A DNA stretch of 48,966 bases from Clostridium tunisiense TJ (GTDB lineage Bacteria > Bacillota > Clostridia > Clostridiales > Clostridiaceae), in the NCBI RefSeq assembly GCF_000300195.1, contig NZ_AMQH01000021.1:1-48966 (forward strand), written 5' to 3'. The notes beneath the pieces are model-generated. The model did no database searches and was not told where the DNA came from. It was given only the letters and a program-made list of their open reading frames with translations. This document shows, in pieces, positions 24,849-33,359 of the stretch; position 1 is the first letter of the stretch, and each line of letters starts with the position of its first letter. The position numbers and the translations under genes were made by a program.

Positions 24849-25844
24849 ATGGGTGGTAATAATAATTATTATTGGTCTCCTTCCACAATATGGTATTTGG
24901 ATGATGATACTACACTAGTTGTTGGAAAACTAAGAATTACAGGAAATGTAGTTACAATATTTCCGGATTTTTACTACAAGGCATGTAGGGGATTGTCTTT
25001 ACATGGTGCGTTAAGAGAATTCTCATATATAAAAAAAGATATCATGAGAAAATTTTGGTCGTTTTTGATTCAAAATAATATTCTTATCAATCAAATTCAG
25101 GAAGTGGACAATCTATTTAATTATCAATATAAGGTTTGGGCGGGTAATTCTGAGTTTAGTCGGTTGAATGTAGGAAATATAAAGACTGTTTTGGAACATA
25201 TGAATAAGGGGGTAATGAGGAATCCAGTTGGTGAGGACTCTTTATTAGGCATTAATTTATTAAAAAATCCTAATAATATACTAAATGCTATAAAAGAGCG
25301 AAAAACCAATAGACTTTTTAATAAAAGGGAACCTATTTCAATGGAAGTGTTTTCTTCTTTATTTGAAGTGTTGTCATATAGATCGAGAGTTGAGTATGCA
25401 ACTAGTTATTACCCTTCGGCAGGAGCGTTGTATCCTATAGATTCATATATTTATGTAAAAGAGAAACGGGTAGAAGGACTTAATGAGGGACTATATTATT
25501 ACCATCCATTTTCGCATAAAATCTTAATGATAGATGAAAAATGCAATATAAGAGACGCTCATTATGAGGGAAATAAACATACTTATGATGAATCAGCTAT
25601 ATCAATATTCTTTGTTTTTGACTCAGATATATCAATGCCAAAATATTTGGACAGAGGGTATTACTATGCAATAATTGATGTTGGTATTATGTGCCAAACA
25701 TTAGCAATTCATGCAGAAACATTGGGTTTAAGTACTTGTATAATAGGTAATCTAAATTTTGATAGAATTTCAACACATTTTAAATTAAAGGGTAAACAAA
25801 AATATCTACTAGGAATGGAATGTGGTATAAAATTAACAATATAA
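24849..25844 (+). CDS. SagB-type FMN-dependent dehydrogenase (nitroreductase fold)
   Basis: 331 residues. The nitroreductase-like domain starts near 150 (IKERKTNRLFNKREPIS), with the FMN-binding SAGALYPID and the SagB-typical LDRGYYYAIIDVGIMCQTLA and GLSTCIIGN. The N-terminal ~140 residues are a SagB-type extension. In TOMM pathways SagB/McbC oxidises azolines made by YcaO to thiazoles or oxazoles. That is the likely role if YcaO makes azolines here. It is the last gene of the cluster. The SD is weak and it may depend on coupling to the 55-residue ORF. Confidence 0.88.
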   Translation: MGGNNNYYWSPSTIWYLDDDTTLVVGKLRITGNVVTIFPDFYYKACRGLSLHGALREFSYIKKDIMRKFWSFLIQNNILINQIQEVDNLFNYQYKVWAGNSEFSRLNVGNIKTVLEHMNKGVMRNPVGEDSLLGINLLKNPNNILNAIKERKTNRLFNKREPISMEVFSSLFEVLSYRSRVEYATSYYPSAGALYPIDSYIYVKEKRVEGLNEGLYYYHPFSHKILMIDEKCNIRDAHYEGNKHTYDESAISIFFVFDSDISMPKYLDRGYYYAIIDVGIMCQTLAIHAETLGLSTCIIGNLNFDRISTHFKLKGKQKYLLGMECGIKLTI

Positions 25845-26240
25845 TAATTTGAAGATTGTGGTTATTGTGATGTGCGAGTTTGAATCTCGGCATCAGATAT
25901 ATTAAGTATTACATGATACTTGGTAGATTTTTTACCGCAAGAGATTATATGTTAGAAACACCTGAAACAATAGAACATATTGAGTAAAGGTATAAACCCC
26001 AAAAACTCTACAAACACGTAAAGTAAGGGGGGAGATACCAACCATAGTGTAACAATAACCTTTCTTTGATATACTTGAATAAAGTAAAAAGGAAGGTTTT
26101 TTGATGCAACGAAAGTCAATTGAAAAACTGAAGCTGTGGAAGCAACGGTTATATAAAAAGGACCAAAGGGGAATAATGTTAGTATAATATTGCAGACACA
26201 GAAATCCGAGGAACTTAAAATAAAATTAAGAGGAAAGAAG
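25845..26240. other. Noncoding, degraded region after the RiPP cluster
   Basis: No intact gene is seen. There is a T-arm-like piece (CGAGTTTGAATCTCG, 25880-25894). An inverted repeat GGTAT...CCCC / GGGG...ATACC lies at about 25989-26040. A terminator-like hairpin AACCTTTCTTT/AAAGGAAGGTT with a T run lies at about 26049-26101. A short open stretch from 26104 (MQRKSIEKLKLWKQ) has no clear relatives. Confidence 0.5.
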
Positions 26241-26244
26241 AGTT

Positions 26245-26466
26245 TACAAAGCAACAACCTATAATTTGTCTAATGGACATAGACAAAAACAGCTTGCTAC
26301 TTATAAAGCTAATGTTATAGCTGATGAGCCAATAGTTGTAGATAAAAATATTATAACCTCATTTAATCCATCTACTTCTTTTGATGTTGCTTTTAAGCTT
26401 TTTGAAGTATTAATAAATAAGGAAAACTGTAATAATATTAAAAGACTTATGGGATTTATAAAATAG
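26245..26466 (+). pseudogene. Fragment of a DJ-1/PfpI family protein
   Basis: The C-terminal part YKANVIADEPIVVDKNIITS, then NPSTSFDVAFKLFEVL, matches the end of DJ-1/PfpI proteins (DEPVVVDGNIITS.GP.TA.DFA..L). Only ~65 residues remain; the catalytic Cys region is absent, and the sequence upstream (TYNLSNGHRQKQLAT) no longer matches well. It is a truncated remnant. Confidence 0.7.
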
Positions 26467-26470
26467 AGAA

Positions 26471-26509
26471 TTAAATGTAAAATTAACATAGAGCTTTTAA
26501 ATGTAAAAT
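26471..26509. repeat. Two direct repeats resembling IS end repeats
   Basis: TTAAATGTAAAAT occurs at 26471-26483 and at 26497-26509, 26 bp apart. Closely spaced short direct repeats like this are found at the ends of IS21-type elements. No transposase is present, so this is only a hint of another mobile-element scar. Confidence 0.35.
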
Positions 26510-26722
26510 CAGTGTGAATTTTATTAATAGGTAACTTAATCTTTAAATTTAATTGGGGGTAATTTGAACTAGGGTTATTGTTTAAATATCCCTTTTTTCA
26601 ATTTTAAAAGATAAGCTATGTAATTACATATGACATAAACTATCTAAGGAATTCTTCAAAAAAAGAACTTCCTTTAAAGAATTCCTTAAGGATATCTTTA
26701 AAGGAAGATACTTTTCTACAAT

Positions 26723-26902
26723 TTATGCTCGTGTATCTAAGCGATTTCCTAAATTGGGATCTACAGCAGCACTTTTAAGCATTTCTGCTAATTGGGTAGA
26801 AGTTTCTTTGCCCCTATTCATAGCGAGCTTCATTACTGCTAGTCCAGCTGCCTCTTGTACTCTTGATTGGCTCATAGCTATTGATAATGCACCTATATCC
26901 AT
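26723..26902 (-). CDS. YjfB family (putative motility) protein
   Basis: 59 residues, read from ATG at 26902 down to TAA at 26723, with GGAGGA SD upstream (plus-strand TCCTCC near 26909-26914). It starts MDIGALSIAMSQSRVQEAAG and ends PNLGNRLDTRA, matching the YjfB_motility family (M-D-I..LS...SQ.....A and P.LG...D). These small proteins occur in flagellated Firmicutes; their function is not established. No flagellar gene is nearby, although a chemotaxis receptor lies at 33360. A hairpin-rich stretch at 26640-26705 could be its terminator. Confidence 0.85.
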   Translation of the reverse strand: MDIGALSIAMSQSRVQEAAGLAVMKLAMNRGKETSTQLAEMLKSAAVDPNLGNRLDTRA

Positions 26903-27279
26903 GATTATTCCTCCAAATCTTTATTCCAATTAATTTTCTGGGAATTTATTATCCTTGTTAATAAATAAGTAGTTGTAATAACTCATTTAGTTTCACATAG
27001 ATAAAAAGATATATATGTTTATTATACCTATTAATATCATTAGGGACAACTTTATATGTTATAGAGATTTCTTCGTGTATCTCATAATTAATTTACTAAG
27101 GTTATGGTTTTCTAAATCTAATATATCTAATAGAAAAATAAAAATACTTAATTAGTTTATAAGAAACCTAGGAGTTTTAAAGCTTCTGGGTTCTTCTATT
27201 TTGGTTTATGAGTTTTTGTTGAGATAAAAGGCTTTAAGGACAGAACACAAAAAAATATAATTTTAGGTATTAAAGACTA
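26903..27279. other. Noncoding stretch between YjfB and the GntR operon
   Basis: No gene seen. It holds the divergent promoter regions. One hairpin, AAGAAACCTAGGAG/CTTCTGGGTTCTT at about 27161-27196, is followed by a modest T-rich run and could be a terminator. Confidence 0.45.
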
Positions 27280-27328
27280 TTGACTAGAATATAGTATTAG
27301 TGTACTATCAATATAGTACACTAATACT
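27280..27328 (+). promoter_or_regulatory. Promoter with perfect GntR (YtrA-type) operator
   Basis: TTGACT (27280-27285), 17-nt spacer, TACTAT (27303-27308). AGTATTAGTGTACTAT (27293-27308) and its exact reverse complement (27313-27328) form a perfect 16-bp palindrome around 4 nt, covering the -10 box. This is where a YtrA-type GntR repressor would bind and block transcription of its own operon. Palindrome and overlap are seen; regulator identity is inferred from the adjacent gene. Confidence 0.82.
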
Positions 27329-27342
27329 TTAGGAGGTGTGAT

Positions 27343-27714
27343 ATGAGTTTAAAGTTTGATGAGAACCTTCCTATTTACATTCAGATAATGGATTATATAA
27401 AGAAAAAGACTGTTATAGGAGAAATTAAGGAGGGAGACAAATTGCCTTCAGTGAGAGAATTATCTAGTGATTTAAAAGTAAATCCAAACACTGTTTCAAG
27501 AGTTTATCAGGAGCTAGAAAGAGAAGGGCTTACCTATACTCAAAGAGGAATGGGAACTTTTATTACAGAGGATAAGGATATTTTATATAGCCTAAAGAAA
27601 ACTATGGCAAGAGATATAGTTAGTAAATTTATTTATCAAATTAAGGAACTTCACTTTAGCAAGGATGAGATACTAGCTTTATTAAAAGAAGAAATTGATG
27701 GGGATGGGGAGTAA
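27343..27714 (+). CDS. GntR family regulator, YtrA subfamily
   Basis: 123 residues with a GntR winged-helix at 5-75 (PIYIQIMDYIKKKTVIGEI, KLPSVRELSSDLKVNPNTVS, YTQRGMGTFI) and only a short C-terminal helical tail, as in YtrA-type regulators. These control ABC transporter operons and are encoded first in them, as here (ABC ATPase starts 2 bp after the stop). SD AGGAGGTG precedes ATG 27343. A perfect palindrome covers the promoter, so autorepression is likely, possibly relieved by cell-wall-active compounds as in the Bacillus ytr operon. Confidence 0.92.
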   Translation: MSLKFDENLPIYIQIMDYIKKKTVIGEIKEGDKLPSVRELSSDLKVNPNTVSRVYQELEREGLTYTQRGMGTFITEDKDILYSLKKTMARDIVSKFIYQIKELHFSKDEILALLKEEIDGDGE

Positions 27715-27716
27715 GT

Positions 27717-28415
27717 ATGAGTAGTATAGTTCAAGTACAAAATTTAACAAAAAAATTTATTTCTAAAAGAGCTTTAAATGGAGTAAGTTTAACTTTAGAA
27801 AAGGGAAAGGTTTTAGGTATTTTAGGGCCAAATGGTAGTGGAAAGACTACATTAATTAAAACCCTTGCTGGGTTAACTAAAGCTTCCTCTGGAGTAGTAA
27901 AGATTGATGATAAAGATATAGGAGTTCAGTCAAAGAGCATAGTATCTTACATGCCTGACAGAAACTACTTTTATAAGTGGATGAAGGTTAAAGAAACCAT
28001 AGAACTGTTTAAAGATTTTTATACTGATTTTGATGAAAGTAAATGTGTGAGCTTATTAAATAAAATGAATATACCAATGGAGGAAAAGGTTACAGCTCTT
28101 TCGAAGGGAATGCTTGAAAAGTTAAATATATCTCTTGTTCTTTCAAGAAAAGCTAAACTATTTATTTTAGATGAGCCTCTAGGAGGAGTAGATCCCGTGG
28201 CAAGAGAAGAGATTTTAGACATGATAGTAGATAACTTAGATGGAGAAAGCTCTATGATAATAACTACCCATTTAGTTAGGGATATGGAAAGATTATTTGA
28301 TGAAGTCATTTATCTTAGAGAGGGCGAGATATTCCTTAAAGGGAATGCAGAAGATTTAAGGGCATCTCATGGAAAAACTATTGAAGATATATATAGGGAA
28401 ATATTTGGGGTTTAG
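27717..28415 (+). CDS. ABC transporter ATP-binding protein (YtrB-like)
   Basis: 232 residues. Walker A LGPNGSGKTT (~39-48), signature LSKGMLEKL, Walker B LFILDEPLGGVD and switch His in ITTHLV. The signature LSKGM replaces LSGGQ, as often seen in ABC-2 type drug/antibiotic exporters. It lies between the GntR regulator and the membrane subunit, with 2-bp and 11-bp gaps, in one operon. The substrate is unknown; cell-envelope stress defence is likely by analogy to ytr. Confidence 0.92.
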   Translation: MSSIVQVQNLTKKFISKRALNGVSLTLEKGKVLGILGPNGSGKTTLIKTLAGLTKASSGVVKIDDKDIGVQSKSIVSYMPDRNYFYKWMKVKETIELFKDFYTDFDESKCVSLLNKMNIPMEEKVTALSKGMLEKLNISLVLSRKAKLFILDEPLGGVDPVAREEILDMIVDNLDGESSMIITTHLVRDMERLFDEVIYLREGEIFLKGNAEDLRASHGKTIEDIYREIFGV

Positions 28416-28426
28416 GAGGGGTTTAA

Positions 28427-29227
28427 ATGCTTAAGTTATTAAAGTATAATTTTAAGGAAAGTACAAGGATATTAGGACCTTGTCTTTTGATAATGTCTTT
28501 ATTAAATATATTTTTTTATGATTTAACTCAAATTATAACAAGTGATTTAGTACCGGTGTTTTTAGTTCTTACAAATATAGTTATTGTGGTAGTAATTCTT
28601 TACCATTTAACAACTTCATTTATTAAGGAGTTTAATGAGGATAGAGGATTTTTAACCTTTACCTTGCCTATAAGTGGTAAAAAGTTTATTTTAGCAAAGT
28701 TGTTCAATACTACTATTTGGATAATACTAATTGTTGTGACACAGGCTATTAGTGCTATTATACTAGCCTTTAGGTTAGATTCTTTAAAAATAGATGATTT
28801 TCATTTTGATATTAGCCTGCTACAGGGAGATATTAAAAGCTTTATAAATTTAATGGTCTTTGGATTTTTCACGATTTTAGTTTTATATATTTACTTCATG
28901 CTTAGCGGTTATTTCTCAGAAACTATTAGTAAAATAGCTTATAGAGGAAAATCTAAGTTTACTCAGTTTGTTATTGCGGGAACTTTATGGTTAACTCAAT
29001 TTATTGTGCTTTTAAATATAACAATCAAGACAGCGATAGCTATGCCACTTTATTATAATGCAGTAGATGGAAAGTTTAACTTATCGCAAGAAAGTATTTC
29101 TATGTTTTTAGACCAAGGGTTTGTTTTTACAAATATAAACATTACGGGAATAATAATGCTAGGTTTGATTTCAGTTGCATACTTCTTTGGAATGGCATGC
29201 TTAATAGATAATAAAGTAGATTTATAA
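28427..29227 (+). CDS. ABC-2 type membrane permease subunit
   Basis: 266 residues with about six hydrophobic segments (near 15-32, 41-62, 91-113, 139-160, 183-203 and 240-260). It has the layout of an ABC-2/YtrC-F-like permease and no recognised soluble domain. It partners with the ATPase before it and ends in a strong terminator. SD GGAGGGG precedes ATG 28427. Confidence 0.85.
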   Translation: MLKLLKYNFKESTRILGPCLLIMSLLNIFFYDLTQIITSDLVPVFLVLTNIVIVVVILYHLTTSFIKEFNEDRGFLTFTLPISGKKFILAKLFNTTIWIILIVVTQAISAIILAFRLDSLKIDDFHFDISLLQGDIKSFINLMVFGFFTILVLYIYFMLSGYFSETISKIAYRGKSKFTQFVIAGTLWLTQFIVLLNITIKTAIAMPLYYNAVDGKFNLSQESISMFLDQGFVFTNINITGIIMLGLISVAYFFGMACLIDNKVDL

Positions 29228-29232
29228 ATAAG

Positions 29233-29267
29233 AAAGTACTAGGAGAAAGCTCCTAGTACTTTGTTTT
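29233..29267. terminator. Bidirectional terminator between the ABC operon and the SSF gene
   Basis: AAAGTACTAGGAG and CTCCTAGTACTTT are perfect arms around 4 nt. T runs follow on the plus strand and A-rich sequence precedes, so it can serve both converging transcripts. Confidence 0.85.
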
Positions 29268-29308
29268 ACCCTAGTTAAAGGGAAACAAGTAAAATTAAGA
29301 TGGAATAA

Positions 29309-30715
29309 TTAAATTTCTTCTAGTGGTGGTGCAATTTTATTAGTAACTCTTGTTTCAATAAAGGAAGTAATCATAAAGGCAATAATTGAAGCTACAGAAC
29401 CAGCAATTATTGCTAGAATTCCATAAGGCTCTTTCATTATTTGCCAGTAGATTCCTACAGCACTACCTACTAATATAGAAACAATACCTGCATGTTTTGA
29501 ACATTTCTTCATGGATATTGCAAGTATAAAGGCTGCAAAAGGACCAGCAGCTCTAAGCATAAAGGAGAATATATTAAGGGTTATTATATTAATTTGGAAT
29601 AGAGCTATACACATTGCAAGAAGTCCAATTATAACATTGCTTATTCTAGTCATTTTAATCATAGAATTGTCACTAACATCTGGATTCATATATTTTTGAT
29701 ATAAATCTTTTGTTATTATAGTTGAAGCACATAGCATATCTGAATCTGCGCTAGACATGGTAGAAGCAATAATTGCTGCGCAAACAAGGCCAGAAACCCA
29801 TTGAGGTGCTAAACTAAATACAGCAGTTGAAAGTGCCTTGCTTGGATCTATTGATGGGAAAGCAACAAAGGCTGCTATACCAATAATAGCAGGTACAAAA
29901 GCAAATAATCCCATAAATAATGCTGACATTAAGGTGGCTTTCTTTCCAGCCTTTTCATCCTTTGCTGCAAAAACTCTAGACACCATTTCTGGACCAGACA
30001 TAAAGGTAATGAAGTACTGACCAATTAAGCTAACTATTGTAGCAATGCCCATTCCGTTTAGGGACATTTTTGTTGGAGGAACCTTAGCTACTATAGTTGA
30101 CCAACCACCAGCACCTTTAATTACGAAGGGAATTGCAATTAAAAGTCCAAAGAATATAATTGCCCATTGAAATAAGTCAGTAAAGGCATCCGCCCAAAGG
30201 CCACCCATAACGGTATAGATTACTGTAAATAATCCAGCTATTAAAATAGCAACCTTAACATTTATTCCAACAAGAGCAGATATGATTATTCCTGAAGCGA
30301 GAATTTGAGAGGCTGTTAAACAAAAAAGAGAAATAATATTTAATATAGATGTTATTATATGACTTGATTTTCCAAAGCGTCTACCAACTACTTCTGGAAT
30401 GGTGTAAGCCATTATTTTTCTAAGTTTTGGAGCAAAGAAGGCCATTGGAATAATACCAATTGCAGCTGCAAGCACATACCAAACAGCAGACATTCCCCAG
30501 TTACCATAGGCTTTACTTGCAAGACCAACAGTACTTCCCCCACCGATGTTGTTTGCTGCTAAGCTACAAGCTACCATAATAGCAGGTAAAGCTCTCCCAG
30601 CTAGCATATAATCTGTACTATCATTAATTAAGAACTTGTTTGTGTAAAAACCTACAAAAAGCATAAGAGCTAGATAAACAATTACAATAATTAATGGAAC
30701 TAAGTTTAAACTCAT
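29309..30715 (-). CDS. Sodium:solute symporter (SSF family)
   Basis: 468 residues from ATG at 30715, with GGGGGAAA SD just upstream; a longer frame to 30781 crosses the SD and is not used. It has about 13 membrane segments. N-terminal SSF features are DYMLAGRALPAIMVACSLAANNIGG and the STVGLASKAY stretch, later PEVVGRRFG and SSADSDMLCAS. SSF proteins couple Na+ to uptake of amino acids, sugars, pantothenate or organic acids. The substrate cannot be assigned. It is transcribed alone. Confidence 0.9.
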   Translation of the reverse strand: MSLNLVPLIIVIVYLALMLFVGFYTNKFLINDSTDYMLAGRALPAIMVACSLAANNIGGGSTVGLASKAYGNWGMSAVWYVLAAAIGIIPMAFFAPKLRKIMAYTIPEVVGRRFGKSSHIITSILNIISLFCLTASQILASGIIISALVGINVKVAILIAGLFTVIYTVMGGLWADAFTDLFQWAIIFFGLLIAIPFVIKGAGGWSTIVAKVPPTKMSLNGMGIATIVSLIGQYFITFMSGPEMVSRVFAAKDEKAGKKATLMSALFMGLFAFVPAIIGIAAFVAFPSIDPSKALSTAVFSLAPQWVSGLVCAAIIASTMSSADSDMLCASTIITKDLYQKYMNPDVSDNSMIKMTRISNVIIGLLAMCIALFQINIITLNIFSFMLRAAGPFAAFILAISMKKCSKHAGIVSILVGSAVGIYWQIMKEPYGILAIIAGSVASIIAFMITSFIETRVTNKIAPPLEEI

Positions 30716-30890
30716 ATAATTTCCCCCTTTAAATTGGTATAGTAATTTATATTCAAAAAACCAGGGAGTATAACTAAACAAGTTAATAAGATTTTAATAA
30801 TCTGTTCAAAATTGGCAAGTTTAGAGTTTCATTAATTTACATTTCCTTGGCAATAATTATGAAAGTGAAGCTTAGTTATAAAGCTAATTA

Positions 30891-30924
30891 AAAAAATCCC
30901 TATGCTCTAAGCAAGGGATTTTTA
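30891..30924 (-). terminator. Terminator after yeiH-like gene
   Basis: AAAAATCCCT and AGGGATTTTT arms around 12 nt, 27 bp beyond the stop of the minus-strand transporter. Confidence 0.8.
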
Positions 30925-30950
30925 AATTATATTTATATCTAATATAAAAG

Positions 30951-31970
30951 TTAAATTAATACTGTGATTAATATTAGTGCTGATATAACTTGAAAGGTGG
31001 AAATGGACAATCCATAAAGGGATGTTTTTAAACCTTCCTTCATAAGATCTGAAAAGTTAACTCTCATTCCAATGCCTGCAAGAGCTATTACTTCAAAGTT
31101 ATTACTAATTACCTTGAAAATTTTTGATATTTCCACTGGAATAATACTTAAGCTAAATAAAAAACACATTATAAAAAATCCTGTAACATACCAAGGAATT
31201 TTAACTTTAATTTTCCTATTTTTCGCTTCGGAGTTATTAGCGCTTTCTACAGAGTGATTTTTAAAAGCTGAAAGACCTAAAACTACAAATACTAAAAATA
31301 TAACTCTAACTATCTTAAATATAGTAGCTAAGTCTTTAACTCCCTCATTAACTAAAGCTCCACTAGCTACAACTTGTCCTACTGACTGAAGCACTCCACC
31401 AATTAAAGCAGAAGTTTTTAAGGTTTCTAAGGAGAACAAAGCATAACCTATAAGTGGTAAAAGTAGCATTAAAATTGTACCTACTAAGTTTACTATAGTA
31501 ATAGCAATTCCCTTATCTTTGTCACTAGCACCTATAGCTGGGGCAGTAGATGCTATGGCAGAAGAACCACATACTGCATTACCACTAGCCATTAAAAGTC
31601 CAAAGTCCTGGGAAAAGCCAAATTTTCTGCCAAGATATATAGCTACAAATATTGTTATTGCCATTTGAATTACAATATAGCTTAAACCTGAAACGCCTAA
31701 GTTTAAAATTGTTTTTATGCTTAAGGTCCCTCCAAGAAGAACAATAGAATAAGAAAGTAAGGTGCTTTCACAAAATTTCGTACCTTTCCCATAAACCTTG
31801 TTTTTCCCAATAGTGTTTCCAATAAGTATACCAATTAGTATTGAAAGAGTTGCACCACCTATCATAGGGATGTAACTTCCTATAAATTTACTTGCATAAG
31901 CAATTATAATGCACACAATTAACCCAGGGAATATTTCAATAAAATCATGTTTTAATTTTGATAGTGTCAT
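30951..31970 (-). CDS. YeiH family (UPF0324) putative sulfate/sulfonate exporter
   Basis: 339 residues with 9-10 membrane segments. Typical stretches are GGATLSILIGILIGNTIG, the ASGNAVCGSSAIASTAPAIG signature and VNLVGTILMLLLPLIG. Family members are linked to sulfur compounds (for example the CysL/YwfK-type LysR pair in Bacillus). ATG 31970 has TAGGAGGAATAG upstream. A LysR gene is divergently encoded across a 350-bp gap that holds a large palindrome, suggesting that the regulator controls this exporter. Confidence 0.9.
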   Translation of the reverse strand: MTLSKLKHDFIEIFPGLIVCIIIAYASKFIGSYIPMIGGATLSILIGILIGNTIGKNKVYGKGTKFCESTLLSYSIVLLGGTLSIKTILNLGVSGLSYIVIQMAITIFVAIYLGRKFGFSQDFGLLMASGNAVCGSSAIASTAPAIGASDKDKGIAITIVNLVGTILMLLLPLIGYALFSLETLKTSALIGGVLQSVGQVVASGALVNEGVKDLATIFKIVRVIFLVFVVLGLSAFKNHSVESANNSEAKNRKIKVKIPWYVTGFFIMCFLFSLSIIPVEISKIFKVISNNFEVIALAGIGMRVNFSDLMKEGLKTSLYGLSISTFQVISALILITVLI

Positions 31971-32048
31971 ATGTCTATTCCTCCTATAAACTTTAGCAGT
32001 AAGATTTTATTCAAGTGATTAAATCTTAGTGACAGTATATCCATATAG

Positions 32049-32103
32049 AATTATAACAATTAAAGTAATATATTAAAAATATATTATTTTAATTGTTATA
32101 ATT
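32049..32103. promoter_or_regulatory. 55-bp near-perfect palindrome between yeiH-like and lysR genes
   Basis: The 26-bp arms (32049-32074 and 32078-32103) around AAA differ by one base (G for A). Each arm begins AATTATAACAATTAAA. No T run follows either arm, so a terminator is unlikely. The position in a divergent LysR intergenic region suggests an operator. The palindrome is seen; function is inferred. Confidence 0.6.
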
Positions 32104-32182
32104 AAAATAATTAATGGTTAAAGAGGTTAAATTAAAGTTAAGGATGAATTTAAGCTATAAAAAAGCCCTTAAAGCTCTAAAG

Positions 32183-32220
32183 TTACTAATTAGATGTGGT
32201 TTGCCTGAAATAATTAGTAA
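32183..32220. promoter_or_regulatory. Second inverted repeat in the lysR-yeiH gap
   Basis: TTACTAATTA (32183-32192) and TAATTAGTAA (32211-32220) are perfect 10-bp arms around 18 nt, about 100 bp before the LysR start. A possible LysR box or transcript hairpin. Confidence 0.4.
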
Positions 32221-32320
32221 GTGATTTAATAGAGAACTCTTATTATAATTTTAAAATAAAAAGGATGATAAAAATAGTAATAAAGTTTATAGTTTTTACA
32301 GAATAGAAAGGAGCTAGAAA

Positions 32321-33214
32321 ATGATTGAGGAACTCAAAACCTTTATAGCAGTAGTTGAGTATAAAAATTTTACTAAGGCAGCAGAAGCCATAAAACTATC
32401 TCAGCCTAGTGTAAGTTTACATATTAAACATCTTGAAGAATATTTTGGAATTAGACTTATTGAAAGATCAATTAAGCAAAAAAAAATAGAAATAACCAGT
32501 GGAGGATATTTACTTTATAAGAGGGCTGGAGAAATAATTCATATTTTAGAGGAAACTAAAAATGAACTCACAAACTATGAGGAAACTGTTAGTGGAACTT
32601 TACGTATAGGGGCAAGCTTTACTATAGGGGAATATATACTTCCAGCCTTCCTTGGTAAGTTTTCTAAGGAGTTTCCATATTTGAATTTAGAAGTTAAAAT
32701 TGCAAATACCGCCTCAGTTTGTGACATGATTAATAATAAGGAATTAGATATAGGTCTTATTGAAGGTGTGGTACCTTCATCTAAATTTCAGTATGAGGAT
32801 TTTTTAAAGGATGAAATGGTTCTTGCTGTGTATAATAGGCATCCCTTAGTAGGAAAATCTTTAACCATAGAAAGTCTTCAAAACCAGACTTGGATTAGTA
32901 GAGAAGCTGGTTCAGGTACACAGGAGTACTTAATGGTATTCTTATCTGGAAATAATATTATTCCTAAAAATATTGTAGTGTTTGGAAGTAATTATGCGGT
33001 AAAAGAGGCTGTAGAAAATGAATTGGGAATAACAGTTATTTCTTCTCATGTAACAAAGAAAGATGTTAAAAATGGAGAAATTTCAGTAGTACCTTTAGGG
33101 GAAAAATATACAAGACATTTTTCTTATATACTACCTATTAATACTACTCCTTCAAAAGCAGTAAGAGTATTTATAGAAAAAATAAAAGAGTTAAAAAAGC
33201 CAGTATTAAAATAA
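32321..33214 (+). CDS. LysR family transcriptional regulator (CysL/YwfK-like by context)
   Basis: 297 residues. HTH at 1-60 (LKTFIAVVEYKNFTKAAEAI, LSQPSVSLHIKHLEEYFG); the effector domain from ~90 (GTLRIGASFTIGEYILPAFL) covers the rest. ATG 32321 has GAAAGGAG upstream. It is divergent from the YeiH-like transporter, the standard arrangement for a LysR regulator and its target. Sulfur-related effectors such as O-acetylserine are plausible from the family, but not shown by the sequence. Confidence 0.9.
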   Translation: MIEELKTFIAVVEYKNFTKAAEAIKLSQPSVSLHIKHLEEYFGIRLIERSIKQKKIEITSGGYLLYKRAGEIIHILEETKNELTNYEETVSGTLRIGASFTIGEYILPAFLGKFSKEFPYLNLEVKIANTASVCDMINNKELDIGLIEGVVPSSKFQYEDFLKDEMVLAVYNRHPLVGKSLTIESLQNQTWISREAGSGTQEYLMVFLSGNNIIPKNIVVFGSNYAVKEAVENELGITVISSHVTKKDVKNGEISVVPLGEKYTRHFSYILPINTTPSKAVRVFIEKIKELKKPVLK

Positions 33215-33359
33215 AATTCAATATAATTATTAAAATAGATAAAATATTAAGCATATTCACATATTTTCGTTAATTTATTATATATTTCTGCAAAATATGG
33301 TATTATTATATTAGGTAAGACAAATTAATATATACTATATGCTTTAAGGGGGACATGTG

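Noticed and set aside
25870..25900. tRNA-like T arm (CGAGTTTGAATCTCG) after the RiPP cluster, possible attachment site
   Set aside because: Only a 4-bp stem with a T-loop-like sequence. It does not match the 3' end of the tRNAs at the left flank, so no att pair can be shown.
26104..26187. Short ORF MQRKSIEKLKLWKQ... as a piece of an AAA ATPase
   Set aside because: The likeness to N-termini of DUF4143-type ATPases is weak and no Walker motif follows in any frame.
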